Source: Palsa-295 sp963785585 (GTDB taxonomy: Bacteria > Acidobacteriota > Terriglobia > Acidiferrales > UBA7541). From it: a DNA stretch of 64,000 bases. Each line of letters begins with the position of its first letter. Positions within the stretch are counted from its first letter, which is position 1. The translations under genes were made by a program, and so were the position numbers. Shown here one piece after another: positions 1 to 8,893 of this stretch. The DNA is taken from NCBI GenBank assembly GCA_963785585.1, contig CAWAVW010000004.1, forward strand, positions 434,001-498,000, given 5' to 3'. The notes under the pieces were generated by a model, which was not told the DNA's origin, did not search any database, and worked only from the letters and a program-made list of their open reading frames with translations.

Positions 1-174
1 GATTTTCGTATCGACCCATTGCTTCGTGGCGTCAACGTCCACTTGGTAGGAAGTGGCATTGGGCGATCCGTACTGCGGAGCCGCGGATTGGGCAACGACG
101 GGCCCCGCAGCGAAGAGAAACAATAGCGTCAGCGCCAACGCGAACATCTTCGACGAGCTTGGGGTCATTCGCAT
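1..174 (-). CDS. Partial exported protein (N-terminus only)
   Basis: The first 58 codons of a minus-strand gene are visible; the rest lies beyond the window edge. It starts with ATG at 174-172 and shows a clear signal peptide: a short polar start (MRMTPSSSK), a hydrophobic core (FALALTLLFLFAAGPVV) and an Ala-X-Ala-like end near AQSAAPQ. The mature part contains VDVDATKQWVDTKI. That resembles the first strand of PA-IL/LecA-like beta-sandwich domains, which often read V-x-A-x-x-x-W-x-D-T-x-I. This family suggestion is an inference from a very short stretch. The gene is probably co-directional with the SYLF gene upstream of it, 22 bp away. Confidence 0.6.
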   Translation of the reverse strand, partial: MRMTPSSSKMFALALTLLFLFAAGPVVAQSAAPQYGSPNATSYQVDVDATKQWVDTKI

Positions 175-196
175 GGATATGCTCGCAAAAAGGAAT

Positions 197-895
197 TTAG
201 TCGCCCGAAAGATTCTTCGGTGAGTGATGGTTGAGAGTGTCGAGCAAGAGTTTTGCGCAGTCCGGAGCCGATACGGCGCCATTCAGGACAATGTCCTTGG
301 CGTCGAGCGATTTGTCGTACAGCACTCGGTTGGCGTCGTTGTCCGGGCGAAGAGTTGAGCCTGTGAGAGAAACTCCGGCAAAAATTCCGCGGGAACGAGA
401 GTACGACAGAACTTCGGCGCGCATCGTTGCGTCGGTTTCCGCCGTGGCAGAGCGGCCTACCGGACCCGCCGAGATGGATGCGTCACCGCCGAGTTTCACC
501 TTGCTATAGAGGATGGCGCTGGCCGCGCGCGAATTCATCAGCAGAAGCACAAAGTCGGTGGCCTGGGCTCCGATCTGGAATCCAACGCTGCCGCCTTCGA
601 GCGCCATCATGGTCGGGGCGCCCCAGGGACCTTTGAAGTCCGCGCCACTCCGGCAGGTCATCACGCCGCGGCCATAGCTGCCGCCCACGATGAATGCGGC
701 TTTCAGCACCGATGGAAGCACGACGACGCAATCCGCGTGGTCGATCACGTTTTGCGGGATGTCGTCGGGAATATCCATAATTTCCTGTGTCACCTGACCG
801 GCGTTTTGCACGCGGTCGCATTCCTTGCTGTCTGAGGCGGGGATGGGCCAGGCCAGGGCGGCGATCAAGCCGAGTGCGGCGATGGTGCTTTTCAT
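197..895 (-). CDS. SYLF/Ysc84-domain lipid-binding protein, exported
   Basis: This 232-residue protein has a signal peptide (residues 1-20, MKSTIAALGLIAALAWPIPA). The body matches the SYLF (DUF500/Ysc84) pattern: a helical start ending in IPQNVIDHADCVVVLPSVLKAAFIVGG, then SYGRGVMTCR and a Gly-rich beta core (GGSVGFQIGAQATDFVLLLMN, then GGDASISAGPVGR). SYLF proteins bind phosphoinositides in eukaryotes; the bacterial exported forms have no firm role. The ATG is preceded by a good GGAGG ribosome site. A partial exported protein follows on the same strand after 22 bp. Family assignment is confident, function is not. Confidence 0.85.
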   Translation of the reverse strand: MKSTIAALGLIAALAWPIPASDSKECDRVQNAGQVTQEIMDIPDDIPQNVIDHADCVVVLPSVLKAAFIVGGSYGRGVMTCRSGADFKGPWGAPTMMALEGGSVGFQIGAQATDFVLLLMNSRAASAILYSKVKLGGDASISAGPVGRSATAETDATMRAEVLSYSRSRGIFAGVSLTGSTLRPDNDANRVLYDKSLDAKDIVLNGAVSAPDCAKLLLDTLNHHSPKNLSGD

Positions 896-1226
896 AGTTC
901 CTCCAGAGTATGGTTCAGTCCTGTACGACGTTGGGCTGGGCGTTTTGGTTGTTAGTGGTTGCGAATGGTTTTAGCAGACAAGCCGAAAGGCGGCCTGATG
1001 AAGTTTACACGCGGGTCATCGAGACGGCAACCGATAGGGAGAGGGCGGAGCGATGGGATGCGCGATGCCCAGCTGTCAGTCAGACCAAACGCCATGATTT
1101 CGATGGCAATCCCGTCGTCGCCTATTTACTTCGGACGCGAGTTTACCTACCATGTCGGTTGCCCCGAGGTCGCGTCTGGGCGCGGCTGCCAGAGTTTGTA
1201 CGCCCGCCCGGTCAACTAAACACATC
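896..1226. other. Intergenic region between divergent genes
   Basis: This 331-bp stretch separates the SYLF gene (minus) from the FHA-GAF-PP2C gene (plus). It must hold the promoters of both. I see no RNA gene, no clear terminator and no repeat. The open frames across it lack protein-like composition. Confidence 0.5.
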
Positions 1227-2876
1227 ATGCCACGAGCTCCTAGAGTTGTAGTGATCGAACCGAACGGCGTTCGCCGGGAAGTGCCTGTTACCACCACGCC
1301 GTTTCGCATCGGGCGCCAGGCCGGCAACGAACTGACGCTGCGCGATAGCCGCATCAGCCGCCAGCAGGCCCAGATCATTTCCGTGAACGGCGCGATGGTG
1401 CTCGAGGACATGGGCAGCCGCCACGGCACCTACGTCAATGGCGAGAAAAGCCTGCGCCATGAATTGCAGCCGAAAGACCGCATCGATTTTGGGATGGCGG
1501 ATTCGTACAAACTGATTTTTCTGGGAGAAGGCGCGACGATCGAAGAGCTGGTGGAGCGCGTGGAGGCCCCGGCGCCGACGCAGTCCGGTTCCCGCGAGTT
1601 GTATCACCTGGGTGTGTTGCTCGAGGTGGCGCGAACGCTCGGGACGGGACTGTCTCTGGAAGACGTGCTCACGGCCGTGGTGGACGCGGCGATTCAGGTG
1701 ACGGGAACCGAGCGCGGGGTGCTGCTGCTGGCGAATGAATCGAACGAATTGCAAATGATCGTGGCGCGCGATGCGCAGCGCGGCACGCTACGTCCCGACC
1801 AGTTGCAGGTATCTCAGTCGGTGGTGAAGCGCGTGGCGCAGACGCGCCGCGAACTGATTGTAAGCGACACCGGCGAAGACGGCATGAATCAGCAGGAATC
1901 CGTGGCCCGGCTGGAGCTGCACACGGTAATTGCGATTCCGGTTGACAAGCTGCCCGTGATCGAGACGCTGGACGCCACGATTTCCACGCGTCAGGGCGAA
2001 CTGCTCGGAGTGCTGTACCTCGATAGCCATGTGCCTTCCAGCGCGTTTACCGATTTGGACCGCGACGTTTTGCGGACGCTCGCGCGCGAAGCGGCGACGG
2101 TTGTCGAGAACGCAAGATTGTTTGCTTCCTCGCGCGCAAAGCAGCGGCTTGATCATGAAATCGAAATCGCCAGCCAGATTCAGAAAAATTTGCTGCCGAA
2201 GGCGTTGCCGAATTTGCCGGACGTCGCGGTGGCGGGCTCGACGCTTTCCTGCCACTCGGTGGGCGGCGATTGTTTCGATGTGATCGAGCTGGGCGGCGGA
2301 CGACACGGATTCTTTGTGGGAGACGTTTCGGGCAAGGGAATTTCCGCGGCGCTCCTCGCCACGTTGCTGCAGGGCGTTTTCTTCACTACGGCGGCGATGG
2401 ACATCTCTCTGCCCGGCGTTTTCTCTCGCGTGAATCAATATTTGTGCGAGCGCAGCGGAGAAGACCGCTACGCGACAGTGTTCTACGGAATTCTCGATAA
2501 AATGGGCCGGTTCGAATACGTAAACGCCGGCCACGTACCGCCGCTGCTGAAGCGTAAGAAGGGCGGCCTGGAAGGATTGGGCTCCGCGAATTTTCCGGTG
2601 GGAATGTTTGCCGAGGCCGAATACCAGAGTTCGCGCGTGCAAGTCGAGCCCGGCGACTATCTGGTGATCTATACGGACGGCGTTTCGGAAGCGAGCAACA
2701 CCCAGAATGAATTATTCGAAGAAGCCCGCCTGCGCGCGCTGATCGAAGACTTCAAGGGTAACAGCGTGCAGGAGTTGGGAGACTCGATTCGTGAGGGGAT
2801 GCGCGTGTTCACCCAGGGCGCCGCGCAGTCCGACGACATCACCATTCTGGTGATCGAATACAAAGGGAACGCATGA
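1227..2876 (+). CDS. FHA-GAF-SpoIIE (PP2C) serine phosphatase
   Basis: A 549-residue signalling protein. An FHA domain (about residues 24-95) reads phosphothreonine peptides; its GR at 29-30, SRISR at 41-45 and GSRHGTYVNG at 63-72 are typical. A GAF sensor domain follows (about 125-310), then a RsbU/SpoIIE-type PP2C phosphatase (about 330-548) with the metal-binding segments GDVSGKGIS, YTDGVSEA and DDITILVI. Such phosphatases usually dephosphorylate an anti-sigma-factor antagonist in partner-switching pathways. I chose the ATG at 1227 because the FHA domain begins a few residues later; the longer frame from 1152 adds 25 non-conserved residues. The stop overlaps the next phosphatase gene by ATGA, so the two are translationally coupled. 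No RsbV/RsbW-type partner is in the window. Confidence 0.9.
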   Translation: MPRAPRVVVIEPNGVRREVPVTTTPFRIGRQAGNELTLRDSRISRQQAQIISVNGAMVLEDMGSRHGTYVNGEKSLRHELQPKDRIDFGMADSYKLIFLGEGATIEELVERVEAPAPTQSGSRELYHLGVLLEVARTLGTGLSLEDVLTAVVDAAIQVTGTERGVLLLANESNELQMIVARDAQRGTLRPDQLQVSQSVVKRVAQTRRELIVSDTGEDGMNQQESVARLELHTVIAIPVDKLPVIETLDATISTRQGELLGVLYLDSHVPSSAFTDLDRDVLRTLAREAATVVENARLFASSRAKQRLDHEIEIASQIQKNLLPKALPNLPDVAVAGSTLSCHSVGGDCFDVIELGGGRHGFFVGDVSGKGISAALLATLLQGVFFTTAAMDISLPGVFSRVNQYLCERSGEDRYATVFYGILDKMGRFEYVNAGHVPPLLKRKKGGLEGLGSANFPVGMFAEAEYQSSRVQVEPGDYLVIYTDGVSEASNTQNELFEEARLRALIEDFKGNSVQELGDSIREGMRVFTQGAAQSDDITILVIEYKGNA

Positions 2877-4534
2877 TCCAGCGAAAGCCGACCAAGCGCT
2901 CCACGAAAAAGAAGAAAGTACCGGATACTCTCGAGCGGGTGGTCACGAAGTTGAACCCGGAAGTGGATCCGGGTGAAGTGGCGGCGCAGATTGTAAGTCT
3001 TCTGGCGCCCGGTCGGTTGGAAGGCGCTCGGTTGTGGCGCATCGTGAACGGTTCGCCCGTGGTTTGGCAGGAAAGCGGCAAGGTCCCCGCAGCGGATTAC
3101 AATCACATCGAAAAAGTTCTGCGCGGTAAAGAGTCGGGAGTGAGCCGCCACCCGCACGCCTGGATTTTGGGGCGCGGCGAAATTCCCGTGGGAATTCTGG
3201 AAGCGCACCCGAAGGGCAAACTCGACGACAAGACGCGCGGCTGGTTGGACCTGTTCCGCCGGTATGCGGAGTTGGCGCTCGAAAGCAGCGACCGACGGAA
3301 CGCGTTGATTGAGCTTTCAACGATTGTGGAAGCGACGAAGCGGCTGAACTCCACGCTCGATCTGGCGGAACTCCTGAATATTATTTTGCAACTGACCACG
3401 CGTCACACCGGCGCGGAGCGCGGCACGGTGTTTTTGGTGGATCGCGAAGCGGGCGAAATCTGGTCGCTGGTGGGGTTGGGCCTCGATCAGCACGAAATCC
3501 GGATGCCGATCACCAAGGGCATTGTCGGGTGGGTGGCGCAGCACGGCGAGAAAGTAAATCTGGAGGATGCCTACACCGACCCCCGATTCGAGCCGGAAGT
3601 GGATTTACGCCTCGGTTTCCGCACGAAATCTTTGTTATGCCTGCCGATTCGCAGCAAGAGCGGCGAGACCATCGGCGTGCTTCAATTGCTCAACAAGAAA
3701 AACGGTCCGTTCACCCGCGCGAACGAAAATTTGCTCAGCGCCATTTCCGATCACGTGGCGCTGGCTCTTGAAAACGCGCAGCTTCACCGCGACCTGCTGC
3801 ACAAGCAGCGCATGGAGCGCGACCTGGCGCTGGCGCGCAGCATTCAAGTCGGATTGCTGCCGGATCGCCCGCCGCAGCTCGAAGGCTTTGATTTTGCGGT
3901 TTCGCACCGGCCGTCGCTCGAAGTGGGCGGCGATTATTACGATTTCATCCCCATGACGCCGGATACGATGCTGATCGTGGTGGCCGACGTGGAAGGTAAA
4001 GGCGTCGGTTCGGCGATGGTAATGGCCAACCTGCAAGCGACGCTGCACGCGCTGCTCGCGCATCTGCATTCGCTCGAGCGGCTGGTCGAATCGCTGAACG
4101 ACATGATGCTGGCCGATACGCGCGGGCAGAAATTCATGACCATGTTTGTGGCGCTGCTGGATAAGCCGCGCAGGACCCTCCATTACGTGAACGCAGGGCA
4201 CGTGCAGCCTGCTGTGATTCGAGCGACCGGAGAAGTGGATTACCTGACCGAAGGCGGCATGGTGGTCGGCTTGTTTGCGGGCGTGCGCTACGAGCGCGGG
4301 CACGTAAAGCTTCATCCCGGCGACATCGTGGTGGCGTGCACGGACGGAATTACGGAAGCCGATAATTCGAAGGAAGAGGAATTCGGTTCCCAGAAGCTGG
4401 TGGATTTGGTGGCGCGCGAACGTGCGTTTTCGGCCGAGCAAATTGTGCAGTCGGTGCTGACGGAAGTGGACTTGTTTTCGCGCGGTGGCACGCACGAAGA
4501 CGACCGCGTAATCATGATTCTGAAAGTAGTTTAG
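2873..4534 (+). CDS. GAF-SpoIIE (PP2C) serine phosphatase
   Basis: A 553-residue RsbU-type phosphatase. After a Lys/Arg-rich start (KRSTKKKKV) comes an N-terminal module of about 140 residues, then a GAF domain (about 150-300; GAERGTVFLVDREAGEIWS to IGVLQLLNKKNGPFT). The catalytic PP2C domain (about 330-553) opens with the coiled linker RMERDLALARSIQVGLLPD and carries the metal-ligand motifs VVADVEGKGVGSA, CTDGITEADN and HEDDRVIMIL. It overlaps the upstream FHA-GAF-PP2C gene by 4 bp, implying joint synthesis. Unlike its partner it lacks an FHA domain, so the pair probably integrate different inputs. Its stop faces the ABC-2 permease gene on the other strand 38 bp away. Confidence 0.9.
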   Translation: MIQRKPTKRSTKKKKVPDTLERVVTKLNPEVDPGEVAAQIVSLLAPGRLEGARLWRIVNGSPVVWQESGKVPAADYNHIEKVLRGKESGVSRHPHAWILGRGEIPVGILEAHPKGKLDDKTRGWLDLFRRYAELALESSDRRNALIELSTIVEATKRLNSTLDLAELLNIILQLTTRHTGAERGTVFLVDREAGEIWSLVGLGLDQHEIRMPITKGIVGWVAQHGEKVNLEDAYTDPRFEPEVDLRLGFRTKSLLCLPIRSKSGETIGVLQLLNKKNGPFTRANENLLSAISDHVALALENAQLHRDLLHKQRMERDLALARSIQVGLLPDRPPQLEGFDFAVSHRPSLEVGGDYYDFIPMTPDTMLIVVADVEGKGVGSAMVMANLQATLHALLAHLHSLERLVESLNDMMLADTRGQKFMTMFVALLDKPRRTLHYVNAGHVQPAVIRATGEVDYLTEGGMVVGLFAGVRYERGHVKLHPGDIVVACTDGITEADNSKEEEFGSQKLVDLVARERAFSAEQIVQSVLTEVDLFSRGGTHEDDRVIMILKVV

Positions 4535-4548
4535 TTCCTGCCTGCAGG

Positions 4549-4565
4549 CTGCGCGCTCCGCGCAG
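4549..4565. other. GC-rich hairpin between convergent genes
   Basis: A 7-bp inverted repeat (CTGCGCG, loop CTC, CGCGCAG) lies in the 38-bp gap between the convergent PP2C and ABC-2 permease genes. It has no T-tract on either side, so an intrinsic terminator role is only possible. Confidence 0.35.
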
Positions 4566-4572
4566 TGGTCCT

Positions 4573-5448
4573 CTATGAGCCCGTGGATGAGTAGTGCTTC
4601 GTTCCGGTATTCCACAGCGAAATCGCGATCGTAAGAAACGCAATCGCCACGACTGGCACCAGCGGCGCGTATTCCGGCGTGGCCGTCCGTCCCAGGATGC
4701 GGACGCTCGGGTAAAACGAAGCCAGCCCGAACGGAACAATCCAGCAAAGAAAAAACTGAACGACGCCGCTGTATATCGAAAGCGGGTAGCGGCCGAAGGC
4801 GATCACGTTCCAGACGGGCGGATGGACACCGATACGATCCTCGAACCAGAAGGAGACCGTGGTGAGAATCAGAAATACAGAAATGTAAATAATGGCGGCA
4901 CAGAATCCGAAGAAGACCAGCGTGCCGAGGCGTGCGGCCGTCCAGGGAATGCCGAGGCTTCGCATCGCCCACACGATGCAAAAAATTCCGGTGGCCACCT
5001 CCTGTAACGATTCGATGCGAAACGTTTCAAACAGTACCTGGAAGAGCGAAGAGACGGGACGGAGCAGGACGCGGTCGAATTTGCCTTCGATGATGAAGTT
5101 GTTGCCGAAATCGTAGAGGTTCGGGCTGATGACGTTGAATACGCCGTACGGAATCAACGAGAAGCCATAAAGAAACAGCACTTCCTCAAACCGCCAGCCG
5201 GCGAGTTGCGAAGCTTTCTGAAACAGGATGACGACGAATCCCAGGCCGAAGACGGTGGCCGCGAAACTGGTGAACAGGCTGACGAAGAAATCCCCGCGGT
5301 AGCTGACGCGCACTTTCGCGTATTGCGCGAAGTAGTCCGAGAGCAGCAATACGTGCCGCTTGGTTTGCCATAGCAGCGTTTCCAAGCCGGACTTTTCGTC
5401 GGCAACGGCGGCATCCGGCAGCGAACGGGGCGTAGTCATTTCATCCAC
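4573..5448 (-). CDS. ABC-2 type transporter permease, second subunit
   Basis: A 291-residue membrane protein, last gene of a three-gene ABC exporter operon. About six hydrophobic segments follow a charged N-terminus (for example FAATVFGLGFVVILF, LGTLVFFGFCAAIIYISVFLI, VVAIAFLTIAISLWN). Together with the neighbours it fits the COG4586-COG4587-COG3694 (DUF990) set, exporters of unknown substrate. The annotated start is a GTG that overlaps the upstream permease stop by 8 bp (GTGGATGA); an ATG three codons later (5439) is equally possible. Family identification comes from topology and context rather than a sharp motif. Confidence 0.8.
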   Translation of the reverse strand: MDEMTTPRSLPDAAVADEKSGLETLLWQTKRHVLLLSDYFAQYAKVRVSYRGDFFVSLFTSFAATVFGLGFVVILFQKASQLAGWRFEEVLFLYGFSLIPYGVFNVISPNLYDFGNNFIIEGKFDRVLLRPVSSLFQVLFETFRIESLQEVATGIFCIVWAMRSLGIPWTAARLGTLVFFGFCAAIIYISVFLILTTVSFWFEDRIGVHPPVWNVIAFGRYPLSIYSGVVQFFLCWIVPFGLASFYPSVRILGRTATPEYAPLVPVVAIAFLTIAISLWNTGTKHYSSTGS

Positions 5449-6253
5449 CGTGCACAGTGATTTTGTTCGCGGAGCGCTCCCACCAGAGGTGCGCGGCGGT
5501 TAAAAGCACGAAAGCCCAAATCCACTGAGCACCCACGGCGCGAGCGGCTTGTGCGCCATTCCACTTACCGAGATAAATCTGCAGCGGCGCGTAGGCGATG
5601 TACTCGAACGGAAGCCATGCGAGAACGCGCTGCATCGGATGAGGGAAAAACGTCATCGGCACGAGCAGGCCGGAAAGCAATTCGATCAGCCAGAACTTTG
5701 CGCGGATCAGCGCGAGGATCGATTTCAAAGGAATGGCGCAGGTGCCAATCATGAAGTTAATAGCGCCCATCAGAAAAAAACTTCCCAGAACCGCCAGCAG
5801 AAACAGGGCAAAATTCTTGCGGGATGCGGCAGCTTGCACCGGAAAAACCAGGCCGACCACGACCGCGGTGGGAAGCGTGAGCAACGCCAGCCGAAATGCC
5901 GATTCGCCCATGGCGCGGGCGATCCACATCCACTGGATCGAGACGGGCTTGATGAAATCCATCGCGATTTTGCCTTCGATCACCTCGTACGCCATTTCCT
6001 GGTCGATTGTGTTGGTATAAAAGGACCGGATGATCCAACCGATGCTCACATACGTGATCATCTGGGACAGGCTGTATCCGGCGATCGTGGTGCCCGTCGA
6101 ATACACCGCGCTCCAGATGAAGTAGTACACCGTCACGTTCAGAAAATAAGTGACGATGCCGGTGAAATACCGCAAGCGGAAGGCCAGTATATTGACGAAT
6201 CCCACGCGCGAAAATTCGAGATATGGGATGAGAGCTTGTGCCCAGGCGCTCAT
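5441..6253 (-). CDS. ABC-2 type transporter permease, first subunit
   Basis: A 270-residue protein with about six membrane segments (for example FALFLLAVLGSFFLMGAINFMIG and WIWAFVLLTAAHLW). It belongs to the same ABC-2/DUF990-like permease class as the gene after it, and the two probably form a heterodimeric channel. The ATG overlaps the ATPase stop by 4 bp and its own stop overlaps the next start, so all three subunits are coupled. The conserved segment MITYVSIGWIIRSFYTNTIDQEMAYEVIEGKIAMDF (stated in pieces: IDQEMAYEVIEG then KIAMDFIKP) is typical of this family. Substrate unknown. Confidence 0.82.
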   Translation of the reverse strand: MSAWAQALIPYLEFSRVGFVNILAFRLRYFTGIVTYFLNVTVYYFIWSAVYSTGTTIAGYSLSQMITYVSIGWIIRSFYTNTIDQEMAYEVIEGKIAMDFIKPVSIQWMWIARAMGESAFRLALLTLPTAVVVGLVFPVQAAASRKNFALFLLAVLGSFFLMGAINFMIGTCAIPLKSILALIRAKFWLIELLSGLLVPMTFFPHPMQRVLAWLPFEYIAYAPLQIYLGKWNGAQAARAVGAQWIWAFVLLTAAHLWWERSANKITVHGG

Positions 6254-7272
6254 GCGGGAACTTCCAGATGCGCTTCGCCGGCGTAAATCCTCTTGATGAT
6301 TTCCTCGATCGGTTCGTCTTCGATCAGCAGGTCGCGGACTTCGACGGCGTCCAGAATTTGTCGAATCAGATCGGACGTAGAGACGTTCACGCGATCGAAG
6401 CGGATACGGTAAGTCAGCTCGTCGGCTTTTTCGACTTCCAATCCGGCACGCGTGAATTTCGCAAGAGAGTCGGCCTGCGCGCGGTCTTTCAGCACGAATT
6501 TGATTTGTTTGATTCGCAGAAGCTGTTGCTTGAGCTGGGCGAGCTGGCCGTCGTAGAGGACTTTCCCGTGGTCGATGATCATGATGCGGCGGCAGAGTTC
6601 TTCGATGTCGTCCAGATCGTGCGTAGTGAGCAGCACGGTCGTCTGGAACTCGCGGTTGATGGCGCGAAGAAACTGGCGGATGTGGTGTTTGGCCACCACG
6701 TCAAGTCCGATGGTCGGCTCGTCGAGAAACAGCAGCGGAGGATTGTGGAGAAGCGCGGCGGCAATGTCGCAACGCATGCGCTCGCCGAGAGAGAGTTTAC
6801 GGACGGGGGTATGAAGATATTCGCGGATGTTCAGGATTTCGTCGAAGCGCTCCATACGAGCCTCAAAATCCCGCTGCGAGACATCGTAGATGCGGCGCAA
6901 GAGCTTGAACGATTCGATGACGGCGATGTCCCACCAAAGCTGCGTGCGCTGCCCGAACACGACTCCGATGGTTTTCACATACTGGCGGCGCTGCTTGTGG
7001 GGTACGAATCCGTTGATGCGAATCTCGCCGCCGGACGGGACGAGAATTCCCGTTAGCATTTTGATGGTGGTGGATTTTCCGGCGCCGTTCGGCCCGATGT
7101 AGCCGACCATTTCGCCGCGCTCAATCGAGAAGCTGACGCCCTCCACGGCCGCGACGGTGCGGTATTCGCGAACGAAGAGATTTTGGATGGATCCCCAGAC
7201 TCCTTCGCGCCGTTTGAACGAACGGAAGTTCTTGGAAAGGTTTTGGACGTCGATGAGTGACTGGGAGCTCAT
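6250..7272 (-). CDS. ABC transporter ATP-binding protein (ABC-2 exporter)
   Basis: A 340-residue ATPase that powers the two downstream permeases. Walker A is GPNGAGKST (60-68), the Q-loop region is FGQRTQLWW (106-114), the signature is LSLGERMR (160-167), Walker B is LLFLDEP (180-186), and the H-loop lies in TTHDLDD. The Q-loop WW pair and the roughly 100-residue C-terminal extension are as in COG4586-type ATPases. It is the first gene of the operon and overlaps the first permease by ATGA. The small zinc-ribbon gene lies 70 bp upstream on the same strand. Confidence 0.92.
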   Translation of the reverse strand: MSSQSLIDVQNLSKNFRSFKRREGVWGSIQNLFVREYRTVAAVEGVSFSIERGEMVGYIGPNGAGKSTTIKMLTGILVPSGGEIRINGFVPHKQRRQYVKTIGVVFGQRTQLWWDIAVIESFKLLRRIYDVSQRDFEARMERFDEILNIREYLHTPVRKLSLGERMRCDIAAALLHNPPLLFLDEPTIGLDVVAKHHIRQFLRAINREFQTTVLLTTHDLDDIEELCRRIMIIDHGKVLYDGQLAQLKQQLLRIKQIKFVLKDRAQADSLAKFTRAGLEVEKADELTYRIRFDRVNVSTSDLIRQILDAVEVRDLLIEDEPIEEIIKRIYAGEAHLEVPA

Positions 7273-7342
7273 GCGCCCTAAATTCTAGCACCTGTGAACC
7301 GGCGAAATGCGGCAAGGCTGCGCCGCGGAATCGGCGGCTGCG

Positions 7343-7507
7343 CTATGGGCGGCGGCAAACGGGGCAATGCTTGGATTCGAAATGCGAGGAATCGACTTCA
7401 AACATGTTGTTGCAGGTCACACAGACACGATGGATGAGCGGCGAAACGATTTCCACACCCGCGCTTGCGTTTGAGGGCGTCTGCGGCGGTGCTTTTTTCT
7501 CGTCCAC
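7343..7507 (-). CDS. Small zinc-ribbon protein (54 aa)
   Basis: A 54-residue frame starting with GTG (7507-7505), with an in-frame stop (TAG) just three codons upstream, so GTG is the only strong start. The N-terminal half is Pro/Ser/Ala-rich (VDEKKAPPQTPSNASAG). The C-terminal half holds two Cys pairs, CVTC and CPVC, 17 residues apart, ending CRRP. This is the geometry of a rubredoxin-like or zinc-ribbon knuckle pair. It lies upstream of the ABC ATPase on the same strand. No strong ribosome site is visible. Role unknown; the regular Cys spacing makes a chance frame unlikely. Confidence 0.65.
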   Translation of the reverse strand: MDEKKAPPQTPSNASAGVEIVSPLIHRVCVTCNNMFEVDSSHFESKHCPVCRRP

Positions 7508-7604
7508 TGCTTCACTCTAGCACTTTTACGGCAAAGTTTTCAGCCACGCCGCAGGCGATTCACGCGTCTAAGTGTTTCGGGAGGCAACCGGAGAACCTGT
7601 CTGT

Positions 7605-7610
7605 TACAAT
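7605..7610 (+). promoter_or_regulatory. Possible -10 element for the MacA-like operon
   Basis: TACAAT lies 45 bp upstream of the adaptor start and is the best -10 candidate in this gap. No convincing -35 is found 16-18 bp upstream, so the call is tentative. Confidence 0.3.
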
Positions 7611-7654
7611 TTCGAGACCTCGGGGAGAAACGAGCCAGCTGGCGCCCGGCACTC

Positions 7655-8893
7655 ATGGCCGAAAACACCAAACGAAATTGGATTATTGGAATTGTGGTCG
7701 CGCTGGTGGCGATCGTTGCCTTCCTGACCTTAACGGGTCATCACCCTGCGCCGCAGGTGCCCGTGGCGGCGGTTACGCGTGAAGACATCATGTCGGCCAT
7801 TTCCAGCAATGGCAAGGTCGAACCCATCACGCCCTACGCCGCGCGAGCGCAGTATCCCACATTTGTGTCCGACCTGAAGGCGACCGAGGGACAAGCCGTC
7901 CGCAAAGGGCAATTGATTTTGACGCTCGATTCCGCCGATGTGCGCGCTCAGCTTTCCCAGACGCGTGCCGATTTGCTCACGGCGGAAAGCGATTTGCGCA
8001 ATGCGAAGACCGGCGGCCCGCCGGATGAAGTGGCGACGCTTGAAGGAAGTTTAAGTTCGGCGCGGACGCAAGTGGCGACGCTGGAGCATGACAAACAAGT
8101 GCTGGCAGAGCTTTTGGCTAAGCAAGCGGCGACGCAAAGCGAGGTGGCCGCCAACCAGGCGAGCCTCGACACCGCGCGCTCCAATTTGCAGACGCTCGAA
8201 GCGAAACGCGCGGCTTTGGTGCAGCGCGCGGCGGTGAGCACGGAAAGCGCAACGCTCCGCGTGAACCAGTCGCGCGATTCCCTTGCTGCGCTTGAGGAAA
8301 AGGTGAAATCGGCGACGGTGAGCGCTCCGTTTGACGGCACCCTGTATTCGCTGCCCGTGCATCGCGGCGATTTCGTGAAATTGGGCGACGTGCTGGCGGA
8401 GATGGCCGATTTGTCGAAAGTGCGGGTGCGAGCGTTTGTGGATGAGCCGGACATTGGTGGACTGGCGCCCGAGCAACCGGTGCAAATTTCGTGGGATGCG
8501 AAGCCGGGGCTGACGTGGGCCGGAAAGGTGGAGCAGGTTCCTCGGCAAGTGATCGCGCGAGGAACTCGAAGCGTGGGCGAAGTGCTGTGTTCGGTGGACA
8601 ATTCGAAGATCGAATTGCTGCCGAATATCAATGTGGAAGTGCGCATTATGGTTCATCAACTGAAGTCCGTGCTGGTGGTTCCTCGCGCAGCGGTGCGCTT
8701 TGAAAACGGCCAACACTATGTATTTGTGTTCAACGGTTCGGACGTGTCGCGCCGAAACGTGGACGTCGGAATCGCCAGCACGTCCGATTATCAGGTACTC
8801 TCGGGACTTTCAGCGGGCGACAAGGTGGCCGAGCCCCCGACGGGAATTGATTTGATCGATGGGATGAAGATTCGGCCGACGGAGGCGAAATGA
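7655..8893 (+). CDS. MacA/HlyD-like periplasmic adaptor of an efflux system
   Basis: A 412-residue membrane-fusion protein. Residues about 9-29 (WIIGIVVALVAIVAFLTLTG) form an N-terminal membrane anchor. A lipoyl/barrel-sandwich half (VEPITPYAARAQYPTFVSDLKATEGQAVRKGQLILTLD, seen in pieces) leads into a long alpha-helical hairpin (about 85-205, heptad-rich, with AQLSQTRADLLTAESDLRNA). The second lipoyl half is VKSATVSAPFDGTLYSLPVHRGDFVKLGD. A beta-barrel and membrane-proximal domain follow. It bridges an inner-membrane transporter and a TolC-type channel. Its stop overlaps the TPR gene by ATGA. Homology is closer to MacA-type ABC adaptors than RND adaptors because a MacB-like permease is encoded downstream. 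Confidence 0.88.
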   Translation: MAENTKRNWIIGIVVALVAIVAFLTLTGHHPAPQVPVAAVTREDIMSAISSNGKVEPITPYAARAQYPTFVSDLKATEGQAVRKGQLILTLDSADVRAQLSQTRADLLTAESDLRNAKTGGPPDEVATLEGSLSSARTQVATLEHDKQVLAELLAKQAATQSEVAANQASLDTARSNLQTLEAKRAALVQRAAVSTESATLRVNQSRDSLAALEEKVKSATVSAPFDGTLYSLPVHRGDFVKLGDVLAEMADLSKVRVRAFVDEPDIGGLAPEQPVQISWDAKPGLTWAGKVEQVPRQVIARGTRSVGEVLCSVDNSKIELLPNINVEVRIMVHQLKSVLVVPRAAVRFENGQHYVFVFNGSDVSRRNVDVGIASTSDYQVLSGLSAGDKVAEPPTGIDLIDGMKIRPTEAK

